The notes: generated by a model from the letters alone, not told the origin. Shown: positions 20,679 to 31,289, numbered from the stretch's first letter. The stretch is DNA of 64,000 bases from Azorinus chamasolen (GCA_963576725.1 OY755243.1:35377846-35441845), one strand, 5' to 3'. Program-made: numbers and translations.

Positions 20679-20748
20679 CGTGTCAAAATGTTTGAATGGT
20701 GATTAGATGCCGGGTTACTCGGCGCCTAATCTTAATCCAAACTGTTTA
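20679..20748. mobile_element. D hairpin
   Basis: GTCAAAATGTTTGAATGGTG and complement-like CTTAATCCAAACTGTTT with centre GCCGGGTTACTCGGCGC. Confidence 0.75.
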
Positions 20749-20849
20749 TAATTGGTTATCAACTTATTACAAATTCTTCTCTGACATGCAAGAGTTGGTC
20801 TAAATCTTTAGCACGTTGATTAACTGTTCGTCCACTAAAATAATGTATT

Positions 20850-20984
20850 CTGTTTCTGAATATTAATTTAAGAATTAATTACAGCGTGAATATTCATGGA
20901 CTGAAATAATTAATGTTTGACTGTGACGGAAACTTCAGGTTCAATATCTATATTACTCCATAAACAAATGCAGCATACGCTGCA
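20850..20984 (+). mobile_element. A2 MITE left half
   Basis: GAATATTAATTTAAGAATTA and GACGGAAACTTCAGGTTCAA match the A2 flank. It stops at the expected hairpin start (CCATAAACAAATGCAGC) and is replaced by B2 sequence. Confidence 0.6.
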
Positions 20985-21157
20985 CATACACAGCTCCTGT
21001 AGGAGCTTTCAGCATAACTTTCGGTCTGCATTAAGCTGTTTACATGTGTTTCTAGATATGCGTAGTGATACATTTTAGAACAATATTCTGTACATGTATT
21101 GTATTTTTTGGAAGTTCCGACGTTTGTGCTATCCGAGTTTGAGATATCAAAGTTCAA
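20985..21157. mobile_element. B2 MITE right half
   Basis: It begins inside the B2 hairpin centre (CTCCTGTAGGAGCTTTCAGC), continues through CTGCATTAAGCTG and TTTCTAGATATGCGTAGTGA, and ends with GAGATATCAAAGTTCAAATG. The left half is missing. Confidence 0.8.
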
Positions 21158-21701
21158 ATGTAGTTCAATGTAAGATGTCACCACCCGTAACACCCATAAC
21201 ACCCGTAACACACATAACACCCATAACACACATAGGTGAAGAATCCTCAGTGCCATGGTAACATCAGTATCGATTCGTCAAACACTCAGAGAAAAATACA
21301 ACTGTTTTAGATAACAAAATCGAAACAGACGGTAAAATAGAAGCAGGCACTATTTTCTGCATTTGAAAGAAATCTGCTGCCACACTTGGCATTTTAATGA
21401 AGCGTCAAATACTGTGGCTTTTGCCAGCAAGAGGGTGTCAGCGATGGTGTAGGTTAGTTTACGCAAACAACATTGTGAAATTAGGTAACTTTTCACACAC
21501 TGGTCTTTTTCCAGAATTCTACGATATGCCCGTGATGCACTTCGGACAAACCTGATAAACTTGTTTTCCATGAAGAACGAGCCTACCCTACCCATACTGC
21601 AAGAGTTTACGAATTTTACACTGACTGCGCCCAAACATGCAGAAAAACCTTTAATGTGACCACCAAATATGTACAGTATTGGGTCATAGGGGGTGATAGT
21701 A
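21158..21701. other. Anonymous sequence with a short CACCCGTAACA repeat
   Basis: About five 9-11-bp units like CACCCATAACA lie at 21182-21232. The minus-strand 94-codon frame at 21350-21634 has no recognised domain; coding is possible but unsupported. Confidence 0.35.
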
Positions 21702-21808
21702 GCTTAAAGCAGGACGATAGTTATGTAGAAACTCCTATAGAAGCTTTCTCCATTACTTTCGTCTTGCAATTAAGCAGTCTCCATTACTTTCGTCTTGCAA
21801 TTAAGCAG
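21702..21808. mobile_element. B hairpin with duplicated right arm
   Basis: GCTTAAAGCAGGACGATAG on the left; on the right the arm TCTCCATTACTTTCGTCTTG through AATTAAGCAG occurs twice in tandem (33-bp unit, 21743-21808). It looks like an early stage of arm amplification. Confidence 0.85.
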
Positions 21809-21879
21809 TCACCTGCTTATAAATTCATTAAGTAGGCCCTTTAGTGGAATTCTACTATTTCTTGGCACTTTTTAATTTT

Positions 21880-22058
21880 GTGCTATTTTCGCGGTTTCCC
21901 TGACAACGGCGCTCATATTGAAAATTTCAGGACATGACATCAGTTATACAAATGCCAAACAGCATGTCCATAAAGTTTCATTCAATTCCGAGCAGGTTAC
22001 AAATGTTCGCTATTTTCGTCCTCGGTTCCCATGGCAACGGCGATCATTTTGAAAACTC
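21880..22058 (+). repeat. Diverged direct duplication, about 126-bp spacing
   Basis: GTGCTATTTTCGCGGTTTCC...CAACGGCG at 21880 recurs as GTTCGCTATTTTCGTCCTCG...CATGGCAACGGCG at 22006. No coding signal. It may belong to a dispersed family that I cannot name. Confidence 0.6.
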
Positions 22059-22160
22059 AAATACGAGAAGAAGAAGAAGAGGACTTAGAAAAAGACGAAG
22101 TAGAAGAATAAAAAGAAAGAAGAAGATCGATGTAAAAACAATAAGTCGCCAAACTTCGTT
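22059..22160 (+). repeat. Purine-rich (GAA)-type low complexity
   Basis: AAGAAGAAGAAGAGG and similar runs give a spurious Arg/Lys-rich peptide. Confidence 0.8.
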
Positions 22161-22222
22161 TGAATAAGAGTATTTGACGTAAAAAGCATTTTGTCAATTA
22201 AAATGACGTTGCTTAACCCTAA

Positions 22223-22290
22223 AAACCTCAGTCGGTAGAATGTTGCCATGTGATGTTCGGATTCAACCCCCATCGGGTCATACCAAAGAC
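22223..22290 (+). repeat. Possible tRNA-derived SINE fragment
   Basis: CCTCAGTCGGTAGAATG resembles an RNA polymerase III A box and GTTCGGATTCAAC a B box. Their starts are only about 28 bp apart, closer than in a tRNA, and no cloverleaf forms, so this is at best a decayed tRNA-like head. Confidence 0.3.
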
Positions 22291-22418
22291 TTTGGAAGCG
22301 ATATATATAACACTCAAGCCATGAGGTAAATGTTAGAACTGATTTTCTGTGTATCAGGATAATGTGACCTGGCGTTACTTTAAATCCCAACGTGTATGCA
22401 TGCTTTACATTTGGCATG

Positions 22419-22654
22419 TAAACCCTTTATCCCATGAACATTTATGTAATAAATAACATTATAGATATTGATTAAATGATTTTGTATTATGGCATAATTA
22501 TTATGAACACGGGATGTTTGGCTCTGGTTAAAACTGTTTAATCATACCTACAATTCTGTAAACAGAGTAGACCCTGGTTAGACGGCTATTAGTCGAGTCG
22601 CCTGGTCTGGGTCTAGTGTGTTTTCGAAAGCGTCTCTATCATGTAAAGTGTTAA
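22419..22654 (+). mobile_element. A2 TTAA MITE, abuts next copy
   Basis: TAAACCCTTTATCCC opens an A2 copy with hairpin 22558-22625 and right terminus AAGTGTTAA. Its closing TTAA (22651-22654) is also the opening TTAA of the next A1 element. Confidence 0.85.
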
Positions 22655-22900
22655 CCCTTTCCTTCATATAAATGCATTTTCACGCATTTGCAAACAGAGT
22701 AGACCCAGATCAGACGGCTCCTATAGGAGTCATCTGATCAGGGCATGTTCTGGTTGCTACTGGAATTAGATAAATCTGTTTCTTTAGTTTCTAAAATGGT
22801 TAGAATGTTCCAGCTTATATAGTTCTATTTTATCCATGATAATTCAGTAATTATTAAAATGTGTAATACATATAGAAGTATAGAACAGCGAAAGGGTTAA
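22651..22900 (-). mobile_element. A1 TTAA MITE sharing its TTAA with the previous copy
   Basis: TTAACCCTTTCCTTC to GCGAAAGGGTTAA; hairpin 22690-22757 with centre GGCTCCTATAGGAGTC; A1 flank on the right. Confidence 0.9.
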
Positions 22901-23425
22901 AGCAAAATGGAAAGTCTTATGTATGTTTTGCCGAACTAATGTACTTTAGAATATGGTCAACAATTTTCCGCTCTATATCGACATTTAGGATAAGCCATTT
23001 AATAAATAAATAAGTTACAAATACACTGTGGGAGGCGATGGGAGGGGTGTTGACGTGTTAAGTCACACTGACAGTATACTTTGCACCGTGTTGGCAGACA
23101 TTTGTCATCACTTCACACACATACACCTTTGCCTTCTTTAGCAAAAACATTGAAAAGAGTAGTGGCAAATTTAATGAATCAGCACTTTCTCCTTCTTTGC
23201 TTAGGTGTGAAAAGCCTGTGGCACAGTTCGCGTCGGCCATATTGTCGCAGATAAACATCAGCTTCCGGTGTCGGAAACTCGGTCGACACGTGTTCTTTAT
23301 GTTCATTTCAGTGTGACAGCGCACCCGTGACGTTTTGTAAATGTGAAAGTTCCGCCACTGTCGCCGAACTTGCCAAACAAACACTTTCTGTGTTACATGT
23401 AGTCGTCTGCAAATCCTGAATTAGT
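22901..23425. other. Anonymous sequence with a 108-codon minus frame
   Basis: The frame at 23058-23384 (-) encodes a Cys-containing peptide without a domain that I recognise. Base composition is more GC-rich than the surroundings, so an exon is possible but not shown. No MITE hairpin is present. Confidence 0.3.
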
Positions 23426-23515
23426 TAACCCGTGCAAGTGCGTAAAACGAATTTGCAAACAGTGTAGAACCAGATTAGACGACCCAAACCATCTAATCAG
23501 GATCTGCACGGTTAG
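23426..23515. mobile_element. A3 element fragment
   Basis: GTTAACCCGTGCAAGTGCG precedes hairpin 23455-23513 (GCAAACAGTGTAGAACCAGA and GGATCTGCACGGTTAG). The GTTAACCCGTNCAGTG-type start recurs at 45185, defining the A3 subtype. Confidence 0.65.
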
Positions 23516-23621
23516 ACATTCAATCATCTATTGAACTGTTTGCTATTTCATCGATACTAAACTGGCCCAACTTTTAGAAATATAACTTAACAATCCACGT
23601 CAGCATTCAGTATGAGCATGG

Positions 23622-23868
23622 TAAACCCTTTTCTTCATATAAACATTTTCACACATTTGCAAACAGAGAAGAACCAGATCAGACGGCTCCTGTAGGAGCC
23701 GTCTGATCAGGGTCTGCTCTGTTTGTTAACGGAATTTGAAATATCTGTTTCTTTACTTTCTAAAATGGCTACAATGTTCCACCTTCCATATAGCATTATA
23801 ACTATCTTGTTGTTGAATATTCAGTACGTGTTGAAATTTGAAATAAACATAGAGCAGGGAAAGGGTTA
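23622..23868 (-). mobile_element. A1 TTAA MITE
   Basis: TAAACCCTTTTCTTC to GGGAAAGGGTTA; hairpin 23659-23726 (centre CTCCTGTAGGAG); A1 flank on the right. Confidence 0.9.
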
Positions 23869-24604
23869 GGACTGTAAAACGCCTTAGCCCTTTATCTGTT
23901 GACACCCCTTCGTTAACAGATTGACTAGTGATTACACAGGGGGTCAACAATCGTAAATAAACATCTCAATTAACGAAATAATGTCACAGGTTTTTGCTAC
24001 AGGCCTACGAACTTATTAACACCCAGGCGTGTTTACTTTGTAATTATTGATGTTACACAAAGATTTGTAGAGAACCTTCTTTGAAAGGCAATACAAGCTT
24101 AAGATAAGTAAACACACCTATGGCAAATTCTGTTATATAGGAAAACAATCCCACTTGTGGCGACAATCAAAGACCTGTTTATGGTCGAGAAAATTAACTT
24201 TTTCAAAGGCACCCGACACCTTTTCGTGAATTAAGCTATTCGGGTGAAACGAATGTTTGGAAAGGATAAAATAATAAATTTCTCTGACTGTTGGGTTTAA
24301 GACCAGCCGCGTTGAAATACATTTGATTGAGATGGGTGTGATTTGTTATTATATAATTGTTGTATTTGGATAGGAACTCGGCGTATGGACAGCTGTTATG
24401 ATCAAAGGGGAACTGGTGAAAAGATTTTAAAGAAGATTAGTCGGTGCAAATGAAAATCATTTCGATGAACAAATATAAATACTAATGGAAACATCTTGGG
24501 TAGCACTTGCTATCATTTGATATCGTTGATGACGTAATTTGGGGTATCGGTCGTAATGAAAAACAGCTACCCGTTTTCATTGAGTTGGTTGGGAGACTGG
24601 TTTT
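23869..24604. other. Anonymous sequence
   Basis: Apart from short direct phrases near 23890-23945 (GTTAACAGATTG, GTCAACAATCG), nothing is recognised. Confidence 0.4.
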
Positions 24605-24800
24605 ACGACATAACCTGATTTTAACACCTCCATGAAAATTTATGTAAGATATAATGCATAATCAGTACATAATTTTTATAATGTTTTTTAGTATTTTTTT
24701 ACCATGCCCAAACTGTAGAATTAGATCTACATTGCGACATAAGCAAACAGAGCAGACCATGTGGTTCTCTTTGTGTAAAGGCACCTCTATGAGGTTAAAG
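24605..24800 (+). mobile_element. A2 MITE remnant
   Basis: AACTGTAGAATTAGATCTAC and ATAAGCAAACAGAGCAGACC match the A2 flank and left hairpin arm; the rest of the palindrome is lost. Confidence 0.6.
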
Positions 24801-24947
24801 CCACTATATTTATTTACGGTTTTAAGCCGTTTTAATGTACTTCGTTTTGATGTTAGAGTATGGTACACTGCTTTACTGAACGTTATAATTATCAGGAGGT
24901 TTCCTTCAAATCCAACTCACACACTATTAAATTTTAACCCTTCACCT

Positions 24948-25090
24948 TGTATAGATACCTCTCCCTCTTTCCCCCTCCCTCCCTTTATCCCTCCCTCACC
25001 CCCTCTCACTCTTCTCCCTCACTTCCCCTGTCCCTCTCTCCGTTCCTCCGTTTCTCCATGACTCATTCACTCACTCACTAACTCAGTCAA
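24948..25090 (+). repeat. C/T-rich low complexity
   Basis: A polypyrimidine tract of CCCTCCCTCCCTTT-type runs grades into CACTCACTAACTCAG near 25065-25090. Confidence 0.85.
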
Positions 25091-25349
25091 GAGTATGTCT
25101 CCGGCTCGAAAGTTGAATTCATTTCCCATCCGTTGAAAATAGAATTAGGTTTAAGCAAACTTAATTTGAATAACAAATAGTGCAACCCTAATGTTGAATC
25201 TTAAATAAATATTACGGTTCCTTTGTAAAATGCGATACATTCAAATAAAAATTATAACTAAAATTATATATTTCCAACTGGGCCAGAAGAGAAGCTGTCA
25301 ATTTCAAACAAGATAGGGGTGCATCTCCTCAGTGGTCATCCTAATACCA
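25091..25349. other. Anonymous AT-rich sequence
   Basis: Nothing recognised. Confidence 0.4.
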
Positions 25350-25520
25350 CAGATATGCCTTTGCCACATTTGCAAACAGAGTAGAACCAGGATATTCTCT
25401 GAAATAACAACGGTCCTTCTGAAGTGATAAAAAAAATGTTATTCATGATGTCATTATAGAAACACCCAGCTAATAAATAGTCATACTTTATTTTATACAT
25501 GAATATACATCGAGTGATGG
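25350..25520 (-). mobile_element. A2 MITE fragment
   Basis: GCAAACAGAGTAGAACCAGG (hairpin left arm) is followed by lost palindrome and the A2 flank (TTATTCATGATGTCATTATA, ACATGAATATACATCGAG). Confidence 0.65.
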
Positions 25521-25689
25521 GTATTATACAATTACCACTATGCTTGTCGGTTCAAATCACTAAATATAATCCAATCAAAATGATGAAATATCTTACGAAT
25601 AGGGTAGTGACTTGTCTTATTAGAATTTGACCTATTTTACCGTCTTACTCTATTTATCAACATACAATTACCTATATGCTGTCCTAATA

Positions 25690-25898
25690 TACAGTGAAAC
25701 CTCTCCTAGCGGGAATTATAGTAAAGAGGAATTTAGACACTTTTAGGCAGGTGGCTGCTTAATGCAGGGTAAAAGTCATGCAGATAGCTCCTAGAGGAGC
25801 TTTCTGTATGACTTTCACCCTGCATTAAGCTGCCACATGTCTCCAAGCCCGATATTTATACTAAATTTAACTTCCGGTTTAGAAGGGTGATTACTGTA
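25690..25898. mobile_element. B1 MITE
   Basis: TACAGTGAAACCTCTCCTAG and the right end GAAGGGTGATTACTGTA enclose a near-perfect hairpin at 25757-25830 with centre AGCTCCTAGAGGAGCT. Confidence 0.9.
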
Positions 25899-26149
25899 TC
25901 CCAGATAATTTATACATTTATTACTGATATTCAACAACCCCATTACAGTAAGACAAAAACAAACATAGCCGTTTCTGTGTTACCCCTCATTTATAAATTT
26001 AGTTTCCAGCGAGTCGCTATTAATTGGTACATATGTAAATATGAATTTATGATCTTATAAGATAATCCTGTATTCCCGTCTTTGGTGTCGAGATATTGAA
26101 ACATATTTCGCCTAACAACATGTGCGACTTAGATATGTAGATATTTACT

Positions 26150-26400
26150 TTAACCAGTCGCTCCATAGATACGCGTATTTAAGACTTTGCAAACAGAATA
26201 GACCCAGATCAGACGACGTGACGTGTAGGAGCTTTCTGATCAGGGTCTGGTCTATTTGCTTATGATATAATATAGATCTTATTCTACAGTTTCTGTCATG
26301 ATACAATTATATAGTTTGTATACCAGTATGGACAAAAGTTAATCAAAATTCATAATGTCATTTTTTCTTACATGAATGTTCATGGAGTAAATGATATATT
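26150..26400 (-). mobile_element. A2 TTAA MITE
   Basis: TTAACCAGTCGCTCC opens the copy; hairpin 26189-26259 has a diverged centre; the A2 flank (AATTCATAATGTCATTTTTT) extends to GGAGTAAATGATA. Confidence 0.82.
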
Positions 26401-27510
26401 TAAAGATTAAAGTAGGATCTCACACATATCATGTGCACCCAAGACCCAATGCTTAAATGCTGCATTGTGTTTGCAAACCTATAACAGTTTGAAATATTTG
26501 TCTGACAGTGAATGAAACGGCAAGTAAACGTGAGCTCGGGACAGTAAAATAATTAATTAGTTAAGCATTAGAATTCCCCTGTTGCCCTTATAAACAGCGG
26601 ACAATGATCACACCGGACGTTGATACTTTCTACACATATTGTTTATTACCTCCCATTGATAGATACCAAACGGCAAGTTGGTCCAAAATGGAGTCACATC
26701 TTTAAACTTTCAAATTTTAAATTACCCACCTCCTTATATGCGATTGCATAATCAATGAAAGCAAAGTTTTCAGCGAAAACGATTTATAAACCCCGCAACT
26801 ATTTTTATTAATTAGTGCTTTCACGTGAAATTGATAACCAGTATTTGATAAGGGACACCACTCCATCCCGTCATCAAAATGTCAACTGTCATTCTTGTGT
26901 TTATGTAAGTGATCGAGAGTTTCGATTTTAAGCAATGATGACTCCGGGTTTCTGTTGTTGGCCCTTCCATTTGATAACATTCTCGAGTTTTATCCACGTG
27001 TGTCTCCTTTAGCTGTTCCAGCGAAACGACATAATATTTGCGACTTATCAATATATACGCCACTTGAAAGTAAACTTTGTAGAATTATTAAAATAGTGTT
27101 AGGTATTGTTTTAGAATAAGTATACACAGTTTTGCGTTAGATGTTTTGTCTGAAGTACTAGATATCAAGTTTATCTCTCTTCAGGACAAGAGAGCAGATG
27201 AAACTATTCCGTAGAAATACCATTTATTGGGATTTAAACACATGTACTTAACACACTGTTCTACTCAAAGTTAAGCAAAGATGTAACACTTGATGAAAGA
27301 AGTGACTGTTTCATATATGTTCATCTACGAAGGTTCTTGGTTCGATATCCTAGATAATTATTCGGATAGCATGTAACAGCGTTACTCTGATCCTGATCAA
27401 ATGTGGAAACTGTTAATAGTGTTTTCTCCCTAAGCCACTATGTACTGTAAGCACTAACAATATAAAACCCAACAACACAATACAGAAATGTACACTGTTA
27501 AAACAAACTC
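26401..27510. other. Anonymous sequence, 1.1 kb
   Basis: No hairpin MITE, tandem repeat or recognisable exon. The minus-strand 80-codon frame at 26821-27063 has no known motif. This is one of the longest unannotated stretches. Confidence 0.4.
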
Positions 27511-27774
27511 CTTAAACATTTAATGCCAGAATATTTATGTAAGAAATAATGGCATAAAGGATATTGCAAATATTCATTTTTAGAATGGCATATGGACACA
27601 GAAATGCTTGGATAAGACAGAATTTGTAGAATCAGATAACAATAATTTCATTTGCAAACAGAGCATATCCTGATCAGACGGTTCCTACAGGAGCCGTCTG
27701 ATCTGGGTCTACTCTGTTTGCAAAGGATTTAACAGTTTACGTTTCTATTAGGTTTCTTTTTCTAAAAGGGTTAA
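27511..27774 (+). mobile_element. A2 TTAA MITE
   Basis: A2 flank (ATATTTATGTAAGAAATAAT, GGCATATGGACACAG), hairpin 27654-27721 (centre TTCCTACAGGAG) and a lengthened right end closing AAAAGGGTTAA. Confidence 0.82.
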
Positions 27775-27954
27775 CATACTCATGTATGATTTTGCAAATT
27801 GAAGAAAAAAAAACAAACCACAGACACACAAAAATGGTTCAACAAGTGTCTAAGTAGTTTTTAGTGTAATGTTATTCTCATGAAAGTATTTTGTTTACAG
27901 GACAGTCGATGCTGTAATATCATTTGTTTAAGCATTCCAGACAGAGAACGAGTT

Positions 27955-28140
27955 TCTAATACCCTTTGCAAACAGTACAGACCAAGATGAGAGGGTTCCT
28001 ACAGGAGCCCCCTCACCAGGGTCTGCACTGTTTGTCATGTTACACGTTTCTTTTAAAACACCCCTGAATGATTCACGGTAAGCTTGACCTGTTTGAATTT
28101 TGGAATATTCCATAAAATAATTCAGCGTTGAAAGGGTTAA
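27955..28140. mobile_element. A3 MITE
   Basis: Hairpin 27968-28035 (GCAAACAGTACAGACCAAGA and GGGTCTGCACTGTTTG) is followed by GTCATGTTACACGTTTCTTT and the terminus GAAAGGGTTAA. The same right flank recurs at 47180-47205. Confidence 0.75.
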
Positions 28141-28799
28141 GTCTGGTTCAATTTCACAATTCTAACACTTGTGTTGTACAATTTATCTGTCACTTTATCA
28201 ATATACACCGAAGCAACTATTTGTTTCTCTAATCTCCATATTTTCCGATTTAACATTGATAAATGTATCAGCATGATCAGGATTAATACTTTCGAACACA
28301 AAAGCAGCAATGCGAGAAGAGATAATTGCAGACTCGGTTTTGTTTAGTCCGTTTATGGACAGTTATTGAAAGTGCAACAATACTCACGCCCCCTAGCACC
28401 GGGTACCATGGACGTAGACTGATCCCATTTTGTCACAGATAATAATTGGGATAGCTTACAAATATTCTCATCGTCAATTACTTTATTCATATTAACATAT
28501 TAACATGTTTACCAATAATCAATACGCTGACGTCTCATCAAGCACCAAATTTACCAACATCATGAATATTGATTAAACTATATGAACATTTTAACAGCTG
28601 GACAGAGACATTTAGCTGTGGTCATATCACGTATAAATCAGAGCAACGGATAAATGTGCGTACATGTATATTTAAATACTAAAATCGTCATTTCTTCACC
28701 AAACCAAAATTTCAACCCGTCTTCAGCATTGTCAGTACTTTGATTGGTAGCATCAATACTGTTCTATTGGGAAACTTGCTAATCGCAGTTACTCCACCC
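28141..28799. other. Anonymous AT-rich sequence
   Basis: No family recognised, though AACATCATGAATATTGATTA at about 28557-28576 resembles the A2 flank and may be a remnant. Confidence 0.4.
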
Positions 28800-29211
28800 A
28801 TAACCTTTTCCTTTTTATAAACGTTTTACGCATTTGCAAACAGAATAGACTCAGACCAGACAGCTCCTATAGGAACTCTCTGATCAGGGTTTGCTCTGCT
28901 TGCTTATAACATAATACTTCAACGGATTGTTCGAATTAACGAATGTTTACTGTGTTACTTTAAATGATGTTTGTTTGTTGCTAATTTGACTTTTGTAAAT
29001 GTATATAATTATGTTATGAGGGCCGCATGGAAGATTGGTTTTTACCAAATGCGTTCTCTCTTTAAATAAAGCCTTTATTATTATCATTGATATTAATATA
29101 GATTTCTACATTAGTAAAATAAATCACTTAATAATGCCATTATAACAATTGATCTAATTAACATTCATGGTCATTATTTCTGTTATGAATATTCAACAGG
29201 GAAACAATTAA
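28800..29211 (-). mobile_element. A2 MITE interrupted by a retroelement tail
   Basis: Hairpin 28836-28903 (centre CTCCTATAGGAA) and GCTTATAACATAATA are followed by a 170-bp insert. The A2 flank resumes at about 29093 (AATATAGATTTCTACATTAG) and ends AGGGAAACAATTAA. Confidence 0.8.
28922..29092 (+). mobile_element. Probable 3' tail of a non-LTR retroelement
   Basis: The segment ends GAGGGCCGCATGGAAGATTG...CTTTAAATAAAGCCTTTATTATTATCATTG, with an AATAAA signal and a short ATT-rich tail. This layout matches the 3' end of a 5'-truncated LINE or SINE. Family and target duplication are not determined. Confidence 0.55.
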
Positions 29212-29228
29212 TACTCAATGTCTACACA

Positions 29229-29331
29229 CAGTGGAGCCTATCTAAAGCGACCTCTTAATATACAATTACGACAGTCTTTAAATCCAAGTAAAAAGAAAAT
29301 ACTGCAGAAAGCTCCGATAAGGAAGGAAAAC
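29229..29331. mobile_element. B1 MITE left half
   Basis: ACAGTGGAGCCTATCTAAAG is a degenerate B1 terminus; AATACTGCAGAAAGCTCC is the left arm toward the hairpin centre. The right arm has been expanded into the adjacent 31-bp satellite. Confidence 0.7.
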
Positions 29332-30231
29332 CTTTCTGCACAAGCTACACCCTGCACTAAACCTTTCTACACAAGCTACACCCTGCACTAAACCTTTCTG
29401 CACAAGCTACACCCTGCACTAAACCTTTCTGCACAGGCTACACCCTGCACTAAACCTTTCTGCACAAGCTACACCCTGCACTAAACCTTTCTGCACAAGC
29501 TACACTGCACTAAACCTTTCTGCACAAGCTACACCCTGCACTAAACCTTTCTGCACAAGCTACACCCTGCACTAAACCTTTCTGCACAAGCTACACCCTG
29601 CACTAAACCTTTCTGCACAAGCTACACCCTGCACTAAACCTTTCTGCACAAGCTACACCCTGCACTAAACCTTTCTGCACAAGCTACACCCTGCACTAAA
29701 CCTTTCTGCACAAGCTACACCCTGCACTAAACCTTTCTGCACAAGCTACACCCTGCACTAAACCTTTCTGCACAAGCTACACCCTGCACTAAACCTTTCT
29801 GCACAAGCTACACCCTGCACTAAACCTTTCTGCACAAGCTACACCCTGCACTAAACCTTTCTGCACAAGCTACACCCTGCACTAAACCTTTCTGCACAAG
29901 CTACACCCTGCACTAAACCTTTCTGCACAAGCTACACACTGCACTAAACCTTTCTGCACAAGCTACACCCTGCACTAAACCTTTCTGCACAAGCTACACC
30001 CTGCACTAAACCTTTCTGCACAAGCTACACACTGCACTAAACCTTTCTGCACAAGCTACACCCTGCACTAAACCTTTCTGCACAAGCTACACCCTGCACT
30101 AAACCTTTCTGCACAAGCTACACACTGCACTAAACCTTTCTGCACAAGCTACACCCTGCACTAAACCTTTCTGCACAAGCTACATCCTGCACTAAACCTT
30201 TCTGCACAAGCTACACACTGCACTAAACCTG
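29332..30231 (+). repeat. 31-bp satellite, about 29 copies
   Basis: Unit CCTTTCTGCACAAGCTACAC followed by CCTGCACTAAA, highly uniform with rare variants (ACACTGC for ACCCTGC; one copy 2 bp short). The unit resembles the B hairpin right arm (CTTTCTGCATGACTTTCACC, CTGCATTAAGC). High identity points to recent expansion or homogenisation. Confidence 0.95.
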
Positions 30232-30243
30232 GGTACTATCTGC

Positions 30244-30508
30244 TTTAACCATATCCCTGTTGAATATTCATGTTAGAAATAATGGCATCATGAATATTTA
30301 TAATCTGACCTGTTATTATTTATATCGTCTATATTTTGTATATTTTTATTATATGTTGAGAGGAAGTTTGGTATTGGTAGAAACTGCAGTCAGATCTGTT
30401 ATAATTTCGTAAGCAAGCATTCAGACCTTGATCAGACGGTTCCTACTGATCTGGATCTACTCTGTTTGCGAAGGCGTGAAAAAGCGTTTGTATGAGGGAA
30501 AGGGTTAA
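30244..30508 (+). mobile_element. A2 TTAA MITE
   Basis: TTAACCATATCCCTG to GGGAAAGGGTTAA with hairpin 30413-30469, whose centre is shortened. Confidence 0.88.
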
Positions 30509-30757
30509 GGGACCAAGCCGTAGACTATTTAAATGCTGTTGTAATAAGGGTTTTACTGTATATACTTGCTCATACTAGCTAATCCTGGCCACTTCAGGAC
30601 TAATACATGACGTCTATATATCTCATTACTTTTGTTAGAATTTCTACTTAACTTTTATCTCCCCGTGAAAAAAATAATGTCTTCTCAAATTTAGATATGG
30701 TGCAATTTTGACTACTTCCGATTCGGTAAAGATTTTGAGAAACTATTGATGGAGTGT
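30509..30757. other. Anonymous sequence, then D outer flank
   Basis: AAGGGTTTTACTGTATATAC at about 30546 resembles a B1 right terminus and could close the element whose left end is at 29229. The end (TGAGAAACTATTGATGGAGT) is D outer flank. Confidence 0.4.
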
Positions 30758-30823
30758 CAAACAGCTTGTATCCTGATGAGATGCCGAGTTACTCGGCATC
30801 TCATCTGGATCCAAGCTGTTTGC
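30758..30823. mobile_element. D hairpin, near perfect
   Basis: CAAACAGCTTGTATCCTGAT and ATCTGGATCCAAGCTGTTTG around GAGATGCCGAGTTACTCGGC. It is followed by GCAAACGCGAGTCAGGTCGC, an outer flank also seen beside the D copy at 20168. Confidence 0.88.
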
Positions 30824-31151
30824 AAACGCGAGTCAGGTCGCAGATAGCGGGGTAGGAATTAAGCCTAGGTGCCCAATAATAAGAGTTATTTGTTATCTAC
30901 AAATAACATATCCAGCGACAGTCGAAGCTTCATAAATAACACTGCAACGATTTCCGAAGTTGTAACACTTCAAATATGTTTTAGTTTTAAATTGTAAACC
31001 TCTCTAGTGATAAAGATAAAATTTTCAATATAATGTGAAGGAGCAAACTTTATATCATTGCGATAAAGCTCTTAAGTCCTGGATAGGGCATGAATACACA
31101 GTTTTTATTATAAGTTCAGTTTCACAGCAAAACAGGTAATTTGGACAATAG
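30824..31151. other. Anonymous AT-rich sequence
   Basis: Nothing recognised beyond the D outer flank at the left edge. Confidence 0.4.
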
Positions 31152-31221
31152 CAAACGATGTAAACCCAGATCAGACGTTACTTTAAAACGCTATATCTGA
31201 TCTGGATCTATACTATTAGGT
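31152..31221. mobile_element. A/D-like hairpin
   Basis: AAACGATGTAAACCCAGATC and GATCTGGATCTATACTATT fold back around CAGACGTTACTTTAAAACGC. Confidence 0.6.
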
Positions 31222-31289
31222 CAGTAATGCTAAAAACGACACGTCTTTGATCATACATTGAGTTTAATTCATTACTCCATAAATACGCG

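Noticed and set aside
29332..30231. CRISPR-like regular direct repeats
   Set aside because: Units abut with no unique spacers, and the DNA is eukaryotic; it is a satellite.
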